A stretch of 64,000 bases of DNA from Pseudoalteromonas undina (lineage in GTDB: Bacteria > Pseudomonadota > Gammaproteobacteria > Enterobacterales > Alteromonadaceae): positions 2,232,501-2,296,500 of the forward strand of contig NZ_AHCF03000003.1 of the NCBI RefSeq assembly GCF_000238275.3, in the 5' to 3' direction. The notes below the pieces were generated by a model, which was given only the letters and a program-made list of their open reading frames with translations, did not search any database and was not told where the DNA came from. Below, piece by piece: positions 1 to 8,329 of the stretch; position 1 is the first letter of the stretch; each line of letters starts with the position of its first letter. Position numbers and translations under genes: made by a program.

Positions 1-18
1 CTAATATAGTGATTTAGA

Positions 19-1005
19 TTATTCAGCTAGGCTTGCAGGCGGCCAATTTTCTAGGCGCATGCCTAGAGAAAGACCACGTGAAGCTAGCACGTCTTTTATT
101 TCAGTTAGAGACTTCTTACCTAGATTAGGCGTTTTAAGAAGCTCAACTTCAGTGCGCTGAACTAAATCACCGATATATTGAATTTGCTCGGCTTTCAAAC
201 AGTTTGCTGAACGTACTGTTAATTCAAGATCATCAACTGGACGAAGTAGAATAGGATCGAATTCTGGCTTCTCTTCTTTCTCTTCTGGCTCAGTTACATC
301 ACGTAAATCTACGAATGCATCTAATTGCTCAGCTAAGATAGTAGACGCACGGCGGATCGCTTCTTCAGGATCTAAGGTGCCGTTTGTTTCCATATCAATG
401 ATTAACTTGTCTAAATCTGTACGTTGCTCAACACGGGCTGATTCAACCGAGTACGCAATACGTTCAACTGGGCTGAATGATGCATCAAGCAGCAATCGAC
501 CAATTGGACGCTCATCGTCATCAGAGGATAAACGACTAGATGCCGGCACATAACCACGACCACGCTCAACACGAATACGCATGCTGATCTCGCTGTTATT
601 TGTTGTTAAATTACAAATAACATGATCTGGGTTAGCAATTGTTACATCGCCATCGTGCTGAATATCTGCCGCAGTCACAGGGCCTACACCAGATTTAGTC
701 AGGGTCAGAAAAACTTCATCTTTGCCTTCTAACGTTACCGCTAGACCTTTAAGGTTTAGTAGTATTTCAATGATGTCTTCTTGTACGCCTTCTTTCGCGC
801 TGTACTCATGCAATACACCGTCGATTTCAACTTCAGTTACTGCACATCCAGGCATAGATGATAACAGTATACGGCGTAAGGCATTACCCAAAGTGTGACC
901 AAAGCCACGCTCGAGTGGTTCTAAAACTACTTTAGAACGCGTTGGGTTGATAGCGTCGATATCGACTAACCTTGGTTTTAGAAATTCTGTAACAGAACCC
1001 TGCAT
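19..1005 (-). CDS. rpoA: DNA-directed RNA polymerase subunit alpha
   Basis: This is the alpha subunit, whose dimer nucleates assembly of core RNA polymerase and contacts UP elements and activators. The 328 residues match the usual 329 of enterobacteria. The N-terminal assembly domain covers about 1-235, an acidic linker ([12 protein letters not shown]) follows, and the C-terminal DNA-binding domain carries the helix-hairpin-helix segment [16 protein letters not shown] near 293-308. A clear ribosome binding site (AGAGGA) precedes the ATG. It is the last complete gene of the alpha operon here, 24 nt after rpsD. rplQ is expected just beyond position 1 but only 18 bases remain. Confidence 0.98.
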   Translation of the reverse strand: MQGSVTEFLKPRLVDIDAINPTRSKVVLEPLERGFGHTLGNALRRILLSSMPGCAVTEVEIDGVLHEYSAKEGVQEDIIEILLNLKGLAVTLEGKDEVFLTLTKSGVGPVTAADIQHDGDVTIANPDHVICNLTTNNSEISMRIRVERGRGYVPASSRLSSDDDERPIGRLLLDASFSPVERIAYSVESARVEQRTDLDKLIIDMETNGTLDPEEAIRRASTILAEQLDAFVDLRDVTEPEEKEEKPEFDPILLRPVDDLELTVRSANCLKAEQIQYIGDLVQRTEVELLKTPNLGKKSLTEIKDVLASRGLSLGMRLENWPPASLAE

Positions 1006-1029
1006 TTTATCCTCTCTTAACTCTTAACT

Positions 1030-1650
1030 TTACTTAGAGTAAAGTTCGACGATTAGTTGTTCATTAATGTCCGCAGACAGATCTGAACGCTCAGGTAGGC
1101 GCTTGAAGCTACCTTCCAATTTCTTACCGTCAACTTCAACCCAAGTCGGCTTTTCACGTTGCTCAGCCAACTCTAGAGCAGCGATGATACGTGCTTGTGT
1201 TTTAGACTTCTCACGGATTACAACAGTATCTTCTGGAGTAATTACGTATGAAGGAATATTCACAACACGACCATTAACTAGAATCGCTTTGTGGCTTACT
1301 AACTGACGTGCTTCAGCGCGTGTGCTAGCAAAACCCATGCGATATACAACATTGTCTAAACGTTGCTCTAAAAGCTGTAACAAGTTTTCACCTGTGTTGC
1401 CTTTAAGGCGAGCAGCTTCTTTGTAGTAGTTACGGAATTGCTTTTCTAATACACCGTAAATACGACGTACTTTTTGCTTTTCACGTAATTGTAAACCGTA
1501 ATCAGATAAGCGTCCTTTACGAGCGCCGTGCTGACCAGGTGCAGTCTCAAGTTTACACTTAGAGTCGATAGCTCTTACGCCGCTCTTAAGGAACAGGTCA
1601 GTACCTTCACGACGACTCAGCTTGAGCTTAGGGCCCAAATATCTTGCCAT
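1030..1650 (-). CDS. rpsD: 30S ribosomal protein S4
   Basis: S4 is a primary 16S rRNA-binding protein that starts assembly of the 30S body. In enterobacteria it also represses translation of the alpha operon by binding the rpsM leader. The 206 residues equal the E. coli length. The start [19 protein letters not shown] is typical, and the S4 RNA-binding domain lies near 96-155 ([20 protein letters not shown]). The zinc-binding N-terminal cysteines found in some bacteria are absent, so this is the zinc-free form. It sits 21 nt after rpsK and 24 nt before rpoA in one operon. Confidence 0.98.
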   Translation of the reverse strand: MARYLGPKLKLSRREGTDLFLKSGVRAIDSKCKLETAPGQHGARKGRLSDYGLQLREKQKVRRIYGVLEKQFRNYYKEAARLKGNTGENLLQLLEQRLDNVVYRMGFASTRAEARQLVSHKAILVNGRVVNIPSYVITPEDTVVIREKSKTQARIIAALELAEQREKPTWVEVDGKKLEGSFKRLPERSDLSADINEQLIVELYSK

Positions 1651-1671
1651 GTTATTTCTCCTAACCTATTG

Positions 1672-2058
1672 TTAAACGCGACGTTTCTTCGGTGGACGAC
1701 AACCATTATGTGGTATTGGCGTCACGTCAGTAATGTTGGTGATACGGTAACCAGCAGCATTCAAAGCACGTACAGCAGATTCACGACCTGGACCTGGACC
1801 TTTGATGAAAACTTCTAGATTTTTTAAACCGTATTCTTGAGCAGCAGTACCTGCACGCTCTGCAGCAACCTGAGCAGCGAATGGAGTAGATTTACGTGAA
1901 CCACGGAAACCTGAACCACCGGCAGTAGCCCATGATAGTGCATTACCTTGACGGTCGGTAATCGTTACAATAGTGTTGTTGAAAGACGCATGAACATGAG
2001 CCATACCATCAGCAACTTGCTTTTTAACCTTTTTACGACGAATTGGTGTCTTAGCCAT
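1672..2058 (-). CDS. rpsK: 30S ribosomal protein S11
   Basis: S11 lies on the platform of the 30S subunit next to the mRNA exit region. The 128 residues match the family (129 in E. coli). The conserved core is easily read: [19 protein letters not shown] near 21-39, [12 protein letters not shown], and the basic tail [17 protein letters not shown]. It follows rpsM by 12 nt and precedes rpsD by 21 nt, the standard alpha-operon order. Confidence 0.98.
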
Positions 2059-2070
2059 TTTACTATCCCC

Positions 2071-2427
2071 TTATCGCTTAATAGGCTTACGAGGACCCTT
2101 ACGGGTACGCGCGTTAGTCTTTGTTCTTTGACCACGAAGTGGTAAAGAGCGACGGTGACGTAGGCCACGGAAACAACCAAGGTCCATAAGGCGCTTGATA
2201 TTCAAAGTAACTTCACGACGAAGGTCACCTTCTACAGTGTACTTGCCAACTGCTTCACGCAGTACGTCAAGTGTTTCGTCTGAAAGTTCACCGATTTTTG
2301 TGGTCTCGGCGATACCAGTCGCTTCTAAGATAGCCTTAGAGCGAGTCTTACCTATGCCATAAATAGCTGTTAAACCAATAACTGCATGTTTATGATCAGG
2401 GACGTTAATGCCAGCGATACGGGCCAC
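2071..2427 (-). CDS. rpsM: 30S ribosomal protein S13
   Basis: S13 sits in the head of the 30S subunit and bridges to the 50S and to P-site tRNA. Two GTG codons lie six bases apart. I chose the inner one at 2427 because it gives the family start (M)[18 protein letters not shown], the usual 118 residues, and 8 nt spacing to the AGGAG site; the outer one at 2433 is too close to that site. The helix-two-turn-helix and the basic tail [15 protein letters not shown] are intact. It is the first gene of the alpha operon, with a 125-nt leader, and an S4 control site is expected there from work in E. coli. Confidence 0.97.
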   Translation of the reverse strand: MARIAGINVPDHKHAVIGLTAIYGIGKTRSKAILEATGIAETTKIGELSDETLDVLREAVGKYTVEGDLRREVTLNIKRLMDLGCFRGLRHRRSLPLRGQRTKTNARTRKGPRKPIKR

Positions 2428-2552
2428 TAACACATCTCCTATATTTGAATTTGGTAATCATCTGTTTGAAAAGCCCGTAAGGATACTCAAACGAAGACCA
2501 AATCACAACTAAAAACACAGGCCGAGAAATCTCAGCCTGCACGACTGTTTAC
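2428..2552 (-). promoter_or_regulatory. Alpha operon leader (rpmJ-rpsM gap), probable S4 autoregulation site
   Basis: A 125-nt untranslated stretch separates rpmJ from rpsM, while neighbouring gaps are 3-24 nt. In enterobacteria this position holds the alpha-operon promoter and a pseudoknot around the rpsM ribosome binding site that binds S4 (Rfam Alpha_RBS). The position, the GTG start and the AGGAG site fit. I did not verify the pseudoknot base by base, so the S4 role is inference from synteny. Confidence 0.5.
2506..2538 (-). terminator. Hairpin with U-rich tail between rpmJ and rpsM
   Basis: Read on the minus strand, an 8-bp stem (AGGCTGAG / CTCGGCCT, one G-U pair) with a 4-base loop is followed by GTGTTTTTAG. 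The arms lie at 2531-2538 and 2519-2526. This has the form of a weak intrinsic terminator that would partly uncouple the spc genes from the alpha genes. Confidence 0.55.
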
Positions 2553-2666
2553 TTAGCCTTGCCTTTGCTTATGCTTAGGCTCACTGCAAATTACGCGTAC
2601 TACACCAGCACGTTTAATAACTTTACAGTTACGGCATATTTTCTTAACGGAAGCACGTACTTTCAT
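2553..2666 (-). CDS. rpmJ: 50S ribosomal protein L36
   Basis: L36 is the smallest 50S protein, 37 residues here, translated from the ATG at 2666 to the TAA at 2553. The sequence begins [18 protein letters not shown] and ends PKHKQRQG. It has the zinc-binding set Cys11, Cys14, Cys27 and His32, so it is the zinc-containing (C+) form. It lies 22 nt after secY, the conserved place at the end of the spc operon. Confidence 0.97.
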   Translation of the reverse strand: MKVRASVKKICRNCKVIKRAGVVRVICSEPKHKQRQG

Positions 2667-2688
2667 TGCTCAACTCCGTAAACTGACC

Positions 2689-4017
2689 TTATCGACCGTA
2701 GCCTTTAAGGTTCGCTTTTTTCAGCACAGAATCATACTGATGTGACATCAGATGCGTCTGTACTTGTGCCATAAAGTCCATGATTACAACAACGATAATC
2801 AAAATTGATGTACCGCCGAAATAGAATGGCGTTTGCCATGCCATAGTCATGAATTCGGGCACCAGACAGATAAAGGTTATATACAAAGCACCTGCCAATG
2901 TCAGGCGTGTCATCACTTTATCAATGTATTTAGATGTCTGCTCACCTGGACGAATACCTGGGATAAATGCGCCAGATTTTTTCAGGTTGTCTGCTGTTTC
3001 ACGCGGGTTAAAAACCAACGCTGTGTAGAAAAAGCAGAAGAAGATGATAGCCGCAGCTAAAACCATTGCATACAAAGGCTGACCTGGAGTCAACGTTGTA
3101 GCAATTGCTTGTAGCACATCAGCAACCGGACCTTCACCCTGGCCGAACCAGCTTGCAATTGTACCAGGGAACAGAATTATACTGCTAGCGAAGATTGGTG
3201 GAATAACACCCGCCATATTTACTTTCAGAGGTAAATGCGTGCTTTGAGCAGCAAATACTTGACGACCTTGTTGACGCTTGGCGTAGTTAACAACGATACG
3301 TCGTTGACCACGTTCAAAGAATACAACAAGATAAGTAACAGCGAATACTATAACCGCAACCATCAACAGTACAAAAACATTCAAATCACCTTGGCGCGCC
3401 ATTTCGGCTGTCGAACCAATAGCAGACGGCAGGTTAGCTACAATACCAACAAATATTAGAACTGAGATACCGTTACCGATACCACGTTCTGTTATCTGTT
3501 CGCCCAACCACATAAGGAACATAGTACCGGTTACTAAGCTCACCACTGCGGTGAAATAGAATCCCATACCTGGGTTAACAACTAACCCGTTCATCATGCC
3601 CGGTAAGCTTGTGGCAATACCGATTGATTGGATAGTAGCAAGCACAAGCGTGCCGTAGCGTGTGTACTGGCTTATCTTTTTACGCCCTTGCTCACCTTCT
3701 TTCTTAAGCTCTATAAACGGCGGATACATATGCGTTAATAGTTGCGTAATAATCGAAGCCGAGATATACGGCATGATACCCAGTGCTAACACTGAAGCTC
3801 GCTCAAGCGCACCACCGCTAAACATGTTGAACATCTCAACAATGGTGCCCTTTTGTTGCTCGAAGAAATCGGCAAGTACAGCGGCGTCAATCCCAGGGAT
3901 CGGCACAAATGAACCTAGACGGTAAATTATGATAGCACCCAATACGAAGAGTAATCGGCGCTTCAATTCCGAAAGTCCACCTTGTGCACTTTGTGTATCT
4001 TGACCTGGTTTAGCCAT
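2689..4017 (-). CDS. secY: Preprotein translocase subunit SecY
   Basis: SecY forms the channel of the SecYEG translocon in the inner membrane. The 442 residues match the E. coli protein (443), and ten hydrophobic segments can be followed. Typical family stretches include [16 protein letters not shown] near 32-47 (plug side), [15 protein letters not shown] near 80-94, [15 protein letters not shown] in TM10, and the cytosolic tail [21 protein letters not shown]. It is placed between rplO (10 nt upstream) and rpmJ (22 nt downstream), the normal spc order. Confidence 0.98.
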   Translation of the reverse strand: MAKPGQDTQSAQGGLSELKRRLLFVLGAIIIYRLGSFVPIPGIDAAVLADFFEQQKGTIVEMFNMFSGGALERASVLALGIMPYISASIITQLLTHMYPPFIELKKEGEQGRKKISQYTRYGTLVLATIQSIGIATSLPGMMNGLVVNPGMGFYFTAVVSLVTGTMFLMWLGEQITERGIGNGISVLIFVGIVANLPSAIGSTAEMARQGDLNVFVLLMVAVIVFAVTYLVVFFERGQRRIVVNYAKRQQGRQVFAAQSTHLPLKVNMAGVIPPIFASSIILFPGTIASWFGQGEGPVADVLQAIATTLTPGQPLYAMVLAAAIIFFCFFYTALVFNPRETADNLKKSGAFIPGIRPGEQTSKYIDKVMTRLTLAGALYITFICLVPEFMTMAWQTPFYFGGTSILIIVVVIMDFMAQVQTHLMSHQYDSVLKKANLKGYGR

Positions 4018-4027
4018 TAGTACTTCC

Positions 4028-4462
4028 TTAGTCTTCTACCTTGCCTCCGGCAGCTTCGATAGCTTCGCGTGCACCTTTAGAAGCCTTAAGGCCTTTAACG
4101 GTAACAGCGCGTGAAACTTCGCCAGATTTAACAACTTTAACGAACTGAACGTTCTTTTTAACTAGACCAGCTGCTTGTAACGCGCTTAGGTCTACCACAT
4201 CGCCTTCAACTTTAGCGATTTCGTATAGGTTAATTTCTGCAGATACTAAAGATTTGCGAGAAGTGAAACCGAACTTAGGTAGACGACGTTGCATAGGCAT
4301 TTGACCGCCTTCGAAACCAACGCGTACTTTACCGCCAGAACGTGATTTTTGACCTTTGTGACCACGGCCACCAGTCTTACCAAGACCAGAACCGATACCA
4401 CGACCAACACGTTTTGGAGCAGTTTTTGAACCTGCAGCAGGTGAAAGTGTATTCAAATGCAT
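4028..4462 (-). CDS. rplO: 50S ribosomal protein L15
   Basis: L15 is a 23S rRNA-binding protein with a long basic extension that reaches into the large subunit. The 144 residues equal the E. coli length. The glycine-rich N-terminal part ([20 protein letters not shown], about 20-39) is the extension, and the C-terminal half is the globular domain. The gene starts 4 nt after rpmD and ends 10 nt before secY, so translational coupling is likely. Confidence 0.98.
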   Translation of the reverse strand: MHLNTLSPAAGSKTAPKRVGRGIGSGLGKTGGRGHKGQKSRSGGKVRVGFEGGQMPMQRRLPKFGFTSRKSLVSAEINLYEIAKVEGDVVDLSALQAAGLVKKNVQFVKVVKSGEVSRAVTVKGLKASKGAREAIEAAGGKVED

Positions 4463-4466
4463 CGAA

Positions 4467-4649
4467 TTACCCCTCTACCTTAACCATGTAATAAACCTGG
4501 TTAATCATACCACGCACACATGCTGTGTCTTCTAACTCAACAGTGTGATTGATACGACGTAAACCAAGACCGCGTAATGTAGCTTTATGCTTCGGTAAAC
4601 GACCGATAGAGCTTTTTACTTGTGTTACTTTTACAGTTTTATTAGCCAT
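4467..4649 (-). CDS. rpmD: 50S ribosomal protein L30
   Basis: L30 is a small 23S rRNA-binding protein of the 50S subunit. The 60 residues fit the family (59 in E. coli), with the conserved segment [20 protein letters not shown] near 13-32 and [14 protein letters not shown] at the end. It is packed between rpsE (3 nt) and rplO (4 nt), which fits a translationally coupled block. Confidence 0.97.
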   Translation of the reverse strand: MANKTVKVTQVKSSIGRLPKHKATLRGLGLRRINHTVELEDTACVRGMINQVYYMVKVEG

Positions 4650-4652
4650 GGT

Positions 4653-5159
4653 TTACCCCAAAATCTCATCTACTCGAAGACCACGTTTTGCAGCGATCGA
4701 CTGAGGAGAATTCATGTTCTCAAGTGCTGAGATCGTTGCACGTACAACGTTGATCGGGTTAGTAGAACCGTAACATTTAGAAAGTACGTTCTGCACACCA
4801 GTCACTTCAAGTACTGCACGCATAGCACCACCTGCAATGATACCAGTACCTTCAGATGCTGGTTTCATAAACACTTGTGAGCCAGCATGACGTCCTTTAA
4901 CAGGATGCTGTAATGTGTTGCCATTTAGGTCTACGTTGATCATGTTACGACGTGCTTTTTCCATTGCTTTTTGAATAGCAGCTGGAACTTCACGTGCTTT
5001 ACCATAACCGAAACCTACTTTACCTGCGCCATCACCAACTACAGTTAGTGCAGTAAAGCTAAAGATACGACCACCTTTAACTACTTTAGACACACGGTTC
5101 ACCGCGATTAGCTTTTCAGCTAAATCAGGCTGTTGTTGCTTTGCTTCTACGTTAGCCAT
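4653..5159 (-). CDS. rpsE: 30S ribosomal protein S5
   Basis: S5 lies at the mRNA entry side of the 30S subunit and affects decoding accuracy. The 168 residues match the family (167 in E. coli). The N-terminal double-stranded-RNA-binding fold ([20 protein letters not shown], about 15-34) carries the VKGG loop linked to spectinomycin response in E. coli. The C-terminal S5 domain includes [20 protein letters not shown] near 104-123. It lies 9 nt after rplR. Confidence 0.98.
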   Translation of the reverse strand: MANVEAKQQQPDLAEKLIAVNRVSKVVKGGRIFSFTALTVVGDGAGKVGFGYGKAREVPAAIQKAMEKARRNMINVDLNGNTLQHPVKGRHAGSQVFMKPASEGTGIIAGGAMRAVLEVTGVQNVLSKCYGSTNPINVVRATISALENMNSPQSIAAKRGLRVDEILG

Positions 5160-5168
5160 TGTCTACTC

Positions 5169-5519
5169 CTAGAATTGCAAACCGGCTTCACGCGCAGCAT
5201 CAGCTAGCGCCTTCACACGGCCGTGATATTTAAAGCCACTGCGATCAAAAGCAATCTTTTCGATGCCTTTGTCAGCCGCACGTTCAGCAACCGCTTTACC
5301 AACTGCTTGTGCAGCTGCAACGTTGCCTGTGCCTTTAACTGTTTCGCTAATAGCTTTCTCAACAGTAGAAGCAGCAGCCAGTACATTACCCTCAGCGTTT
5401 ACAACTTGAGCGTAAATGTGACGTGGCGTGCGGTGGATAACAAGACGCGTTGTGCCTTGTTCAATATAATTTCTACGAGTGCGTTTAGCACGACGTAGAC
5501 GAGCTGTTTTTTTATCCAT
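5169..5519 (-). CDS. rplR: 50S ribosomal protein L18
   Basis: L18 binds 5S rRNA together with L5 and joins it to the 50S subunit. The 116 residues match the family (117 in E. coli). A basic N-terminus ([17 protein letters not shown]) precedes the globular domain with [15 protein letters not shown] and the end [20 protein letters not shown]. It is 9 nt from both rplF and rpsE. Confidence 0.98.
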   Translation of the reverse strand: MDKKTARLRRAKRTRRNYIEQGTTRLVIHRTPRHIYAQVVNAEGNVLAAASTVEKAISETVKGTGNVAAAQAVGKAVAERAADKGIEKIAFDRSGFKYHGRVKALADAAREAGLQF

Positions 5520-5528
5520 CGTCTTACC

Positions 5529-6062
5529 TTACTTCTTCTTAGCCTCTTTACGGCGTACATTCTCATCTGAATAACGAACACCTTTACCTTTATAAGGCTC
5601 AGGTTTACGGTATGCACGAATGTTAGCAGCTGTTTGACCAACTAACTGCTTGTCTACGCCCTTAACTAGAACTTCTGTTTGGCTTGGAGTTTCAATCGTA
5701 ATTCCTTCAGGAACTGCGAAATTAACTGGGTGCGAGAAACCAAGAGTTAAGTCTAAAACTTTGCCCTTAGCTGCAGCACGGTAACCAACACCTACTAACT
5801 GAAGTTTCTTCTCGTAACCTTCATGCGTACCAACAACCATGTTGTTGATTAGAGCGCGAGCAGTACCTGCTTGTGCCCATGCATTGGCTACGCCTTCACG
5901 AGGTAAAGTTGTAATAACGTTGTCGTTAACTTGTACTTCAACTGCATCGTTGATTGTACGAGTAAGTTCACCGTTTTTGCCTTTAACTGTGATTTCCTGG
6001 CCTTTTAATGTAACTTCTACACCGGCAGGAACGTTTATTGGTGCCTTTGCTATGCGAGACAT
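5529..6062 (-). CDS. rplF: 50S ribosomal protein L6
   Basis: L6 sits near the factor-binding site of the 50S subunit. The 177 residues equal the E. coli length. Two tandem L6 folds are visible, about 10-80 and 90-165, and the signature region [15 protein letters not shown] lies near 152-166 before the lysine-rich tail. It is 13 nt after rpsH and 9 nt before rplR. Confidence 0.98.
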   Translation of the reverse strand: MSRIAKAPINVPAGVEVTLKGQEITVKGKNGELTRTINDAVEVQVNDNVITTLPREGVANAWAQAGTARALINNMVVGTHEGYEKKLQLVGVGYRAAAKGKVLDLTLGFSHPVNFAVPEGITIETPSQTEVLVKGVDKQLVGQTAANIRAYRKPEPYKGKGVRYSDENVRRKEAKKK

Positions 6063-6075
6063 AGTTCCCCTCCGA

Positions 6076-6468
6076 TTAAGCTACAAAACCAATGATTTCA
6101 CCACCAACGCCTGCACTACGTGCTGCGCGGTCTGTCATTAGGCCTTTAGAAGTTGATACGATAGCGATACCTAAACCACCCATTACCTTCGGTAATTCGT
6201 CACGTCTCTTATAGATACGTAGACCAGGGCGACTTACACGCTGGATATTTTCAATAACAGCTTTGCCTTCGAAGTACTTTAACTCGATAGAAAGCTCAGG
6301 TTTAACATCACCACTTACTGCGAAGTCTGCGATGTAACCTTCATTTTTTAATACATTAGCTACTGCTACTTTCAGTTTCGAATTAGGCATCGTTACAGAT
6401 ACTTTCTTCGCTGACTGACCGTTACGGATTCGTGTAAATAAATCCGCGATAGGATCTTGCAAGCTCAT
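6076..6468 (-). CDS. rpsH: 30S ribosomal protein S8
   Basis: S8 binds the central domain of 16S rRNA. In E. coli it is also the translational repressor of the spc operon, acting at a site near the start of rplE. The 130 residues equal the E. coli length. The start [18 protein letters not shown] and the end segment [20 protein letters not shown] are diagnostic. I did not identify the mRNA target site here. Confidence 0.98.
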   Translation of the reverse strand: MSLQDPIADLFTRIRNGQSAKKVSVTMPNSKLKVAVANVLKNEGYIADFAVSGDVKPELSIELKYFEGKAVIENIQRVSRPGLRIYKRRDELPKVMGGLGIAIVSTSKGLMTDRAARSAGVGGEIIGFVA

Positions 6469-6489
6469 AGTCTTACTCCCATGATTCTA

Positions 6490-6795
6490 TTACCAGCTAG
6501 CCTTTTTAAGGCCAGGAATTTCACCGCGCATAGCTGCTTCGCGAACTTTAATACGGCTCATGCCGAATTTGCGAAGGAAACCATGTGGGCGGCCCGTAAT
6601 GTTACAACGATTACGTTGACGTGCAGGGCTAGAATCACGAGGTAAAGCTTGTAGCTTAAGTACCGCGTCCCAACGATCATCTTCAGATGTATTAACATCA
6701 CTGATGATAGCTTTTAGTGCTGCACGCTTTTCAGCGTACTGAGCAACTAGTTTAGTGCGCTTTGCTTCGCGCGCTTTCATAGAATTCTTTGCCAT
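6490..6795 (-). CDS. rpsN: 30S ribosomal protein S14
   Basis: S14 belongs to the head of the 30S subunit. At 101 residues this is the long, zinc-free form, with no CxxC pairs. The typical C-terminal block [20 protein letters not shown] lies near 61-80, followed by [21 protein letters not shown]. It is 10 nt after rplE and 21 nt before rpsH. Confidence 0.98.
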   Translation of the reverse strand: MAKNSMKAREAKRTKLVAQYAEKRAALKAIISDVNTSEDDRWDAVLKLQALPRDSSPARQRNRCNITGRPHGFLRKFGMSRIKVREAAMRGEIPGLKKASW

Positions 6796-6805
6796 AACCC
6801 TACCC

Positions 6806-7345
6806 TTATTTCTTGAATGGGAAGTTAAACGCTTCTAACAACGCACGGCCTTCCTCATCTGATTTCGCAGATGTAGTGATTGTGATATCCATACCGCGTA
6901 CACGGTCTACTTTATCATAATCAATTTCTGGGAAGATGATTTGTTCACGTACGCCCATGCTGTAGTTACCACGTCCATCAAAAGACTTAGCACTTACACC
7001 ACGGAAGTCACGGATACGTGGGATAGCGATTGAAACCAAACGCTCAAAAAAGTCCCACATACGCTCGCCGCGTAGGGTTACTTTACAACCAATCGGGTAA
7101 CCTTCACGCACTTTGAAGCCAGCAACAGATTTGCGTGCTTTAGTGATTAAAGGTTTCTGACCAGAGATAGCTTCTAGATCCGCAACAGCGTTATCTAAAA
7201 TCTTCTTGTCAGCTAAGGCTTCGCCCACACCCATATTTAATGTGATCTTCTCGATCTGAGGGACTTGCATGACAGAGCTGAAACCAAACTTCTCTTGAAG
7301 TTCAGCAACTACTTTGTCTTTATATACTTCATGCAGTTTCGCCAT
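6806..7345 (-). CDS. rplE: 50S ribosomal protein L5
   Basis: L5 binds 5S rRNA and contacts P-site tRNA. The start was set at the second of two adjacent ATGs (7345), giving [20 protein letters not shown] and exactly 179 residues, the E. coli length, with GGAG upstream. The reading frame stays open further upstream into rplX, but that extension is out of family. Conserved stretches are [15 protein letters not shown] and [23 protein letters not shown] sequence near 130-150 (here [20 protein letters not shown]). The gap to rplX is 16 nt, where E. coli has its S8 repressor site. Confidence 0.98.
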   Translation of the reverse strand: MAKLHEVYKDKVVAELQEKFGFSSVMQVPQIEKITLNMGVGEALADKKILDNAVADLEAISGQKPLITKARKSVAGFKVREGYPIGCKVTLRGERMWDFFERLVSIAIPRIRDFRGVSAKSFDGRGNYSMGVREQIIFPEIDYDKVDRVRGMDITITTSAKSDEEGRALLEAFNFPFKK

Positions 7346-7361
7346 CATTCTACTCCAACTA

Positions 7362-7676
7362 TTAGATAGTTTTACCAGTAGATTTAAAGATACGTAATTT
7401 CTTACCATCTTCAATCTTGAAACCTACACGATCTGCTTTGCTCGTTTCCGAGTTGTAGATCGCAACGTTTGATACGTCGATAGACGCTTCTTTCTCAACA
7501 ATACCGCCAGCTTGGTTCAACTGTGGAACCGGCTTTTGGTGTTTCTTGATTAAGTTAATGCCTTCGACAAATACTCGACCAGACTCGGTTACAACTGAAA
7601 GCACTTTGCCGCGCTTACCTTTGTCTTTACCTGCTAGTACGATTACTTCGTCATCACGACGGATTTTTGCTGCCAT
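7362..7676 (-). CDS. rplX: 50S ribosomal protein L24
   Basis: L24 is an assembly initiator of the 50S subunit located near the exit tunnel. The 104 residues equal the E. coli length. The KOW motif is seen at the N-terminus ([20 protein letters not shown], about 5-24), followed by [17 protein letters not shown]. It lies 10 nt after rplN and 16 nt before rplE. Confidence 0.98.
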   Translation of the reverse strand: MAAKIRRDDEVIVLAGKDKGKRGKVLSVVTESGRVFVEGINLIKKHQKPVPQLNQAGGIVEKEASIDVSNVAIYNSETSKADRVGFKIEDGKKLRIFKSTGKTI

Positions 7677-7686
7677 GATAGACTCC

Positions 7687-8055
7687 TTACAGTACTTCTG
7701 GGGCTAGTGAAACGATTTTCATGAACTTTTCATTACGAAGTTCGCGAGTCACAGGGCCGAAAATACGAGTACCAATAGGCTGCAAGTTATCATTTAAGAT
7801 AACAGCCGCATTGCTGTCGAAACGGATCAATGAACCGTCTGGACGACGAACGCCTTTTTTGGTACGCACAACTACCGCGTTTTTAACATCACCTTTCTTC
7901 ACTTTACCGCGAGGAATCGCTTCTTTTACAGAAACTTTAATGATATCGCCAATCGCTGCATAGCGACGGTGTGAACCACCAAGGACTTTTATACACTGCA
8001 CTTTGCGAGCGCCGCTGTTATCAGCAACTTCCAGCTGAGTTTGCATTTGGATCAT
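7687..8055 (-). CDS. rplN: 50S ribosomal protein L14
   Basis: L14 lies at the subunit interface of the 50S particle. The 122 residues fit the family (123 in E. coli), starting [20 protein letters not shown] and ending [14 protein letters not shown] good GGAGGT site precedes the ATG. It is the first gene of the spc operon. Unlike the usual gammaproteobacterial arrangement, rpsQ of the S10 operon is not upstream; a terminator and an AsmA-family gene are. Confidence 0.98.
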   Translation of the reverse strand: MIQMQTQLEVADNSGARKVQCIKVLGGSHRRYAAIGDIIKVSVKEAIPRGKVKKGDVKNAVVVRTKKGVRRPDGSLIRFDSNAAVILNDNLQPIGTRIFGPVTRELRNEKFMKIVSLAPEVL

Positions 8056-8149
8056 GTTAATGACCTCCGGTGTAGTAATTACAACTTGTCTTAAATTTGT
8101 TTAAAATCAAGACATTTCGATTGAATTCCACTCAAAAAACATACTAGAT

Positions 8150-8220
8150 GTCTCTTAAGGGCGGGCAATTGTATCAGCATTGAGGGGGGAGTGGTAGGTT
8201 ATTTTTTAATTAATTTAATG
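8150..8220 (-). promoter_or_regulatory. Candidate spc operon promoter upstream of rplN
   Basis: Read on the minus strand, TGATACAAT (8176-8168) is an extended -10 (TGn plus a 5/6 match to TATAAT). It is followed by the GC-rich run TGCCCGCCC, as in stringently controlled ribosomal promoters. An AT-only stretch of about 20 bases at 8199-8220 lies where an UP element would be. The -35 region is poor. It starts about 110 nt before rplN. A second possible -10 (TAGTAT) with -35 TTGCCC lies just downstream. Confidence 0.5.
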
Positions 8221-8284
8221 CGGAGGCTAAATTAGAAACTGGTTATTTATGCTATCTATCTAAATTACAGGTGGTTATAAAACA

Positions 8285-8311
8285 AACAAGGCACCTTTAC
8301 GGCGCCTTGTT
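8285..8311 (-). terminator. Intrinsic terminator of the asmA-like gene
   Basis: On the minus strand an 11-bp stem (AACAAGGCGCC / GGTGCCTTGTT, one G-U pair) with a 5-base loop is followed by TGTTTTAT. It starts 19 nt after the asmA-like stop codon and would insulate that gene from the spc operon. Confidence 0.75.
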
Positions 8312-8329
8312 TTATATCAGTAATTAAAA

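Noticed and set aside
2428..2433. A GTG at 2433 as start of rpsM
   Set aside because: It lies too close to the AGGAG site and adds two residues not found in S13; the GTG at 2427 gives the family start and length.
7346..7414. An N-terminal extension of L5 in the same frame
   Set aside because: The extra 23 residues overlap rplX and are out of family; the ATG at 7345 gives exactly 179 residues.
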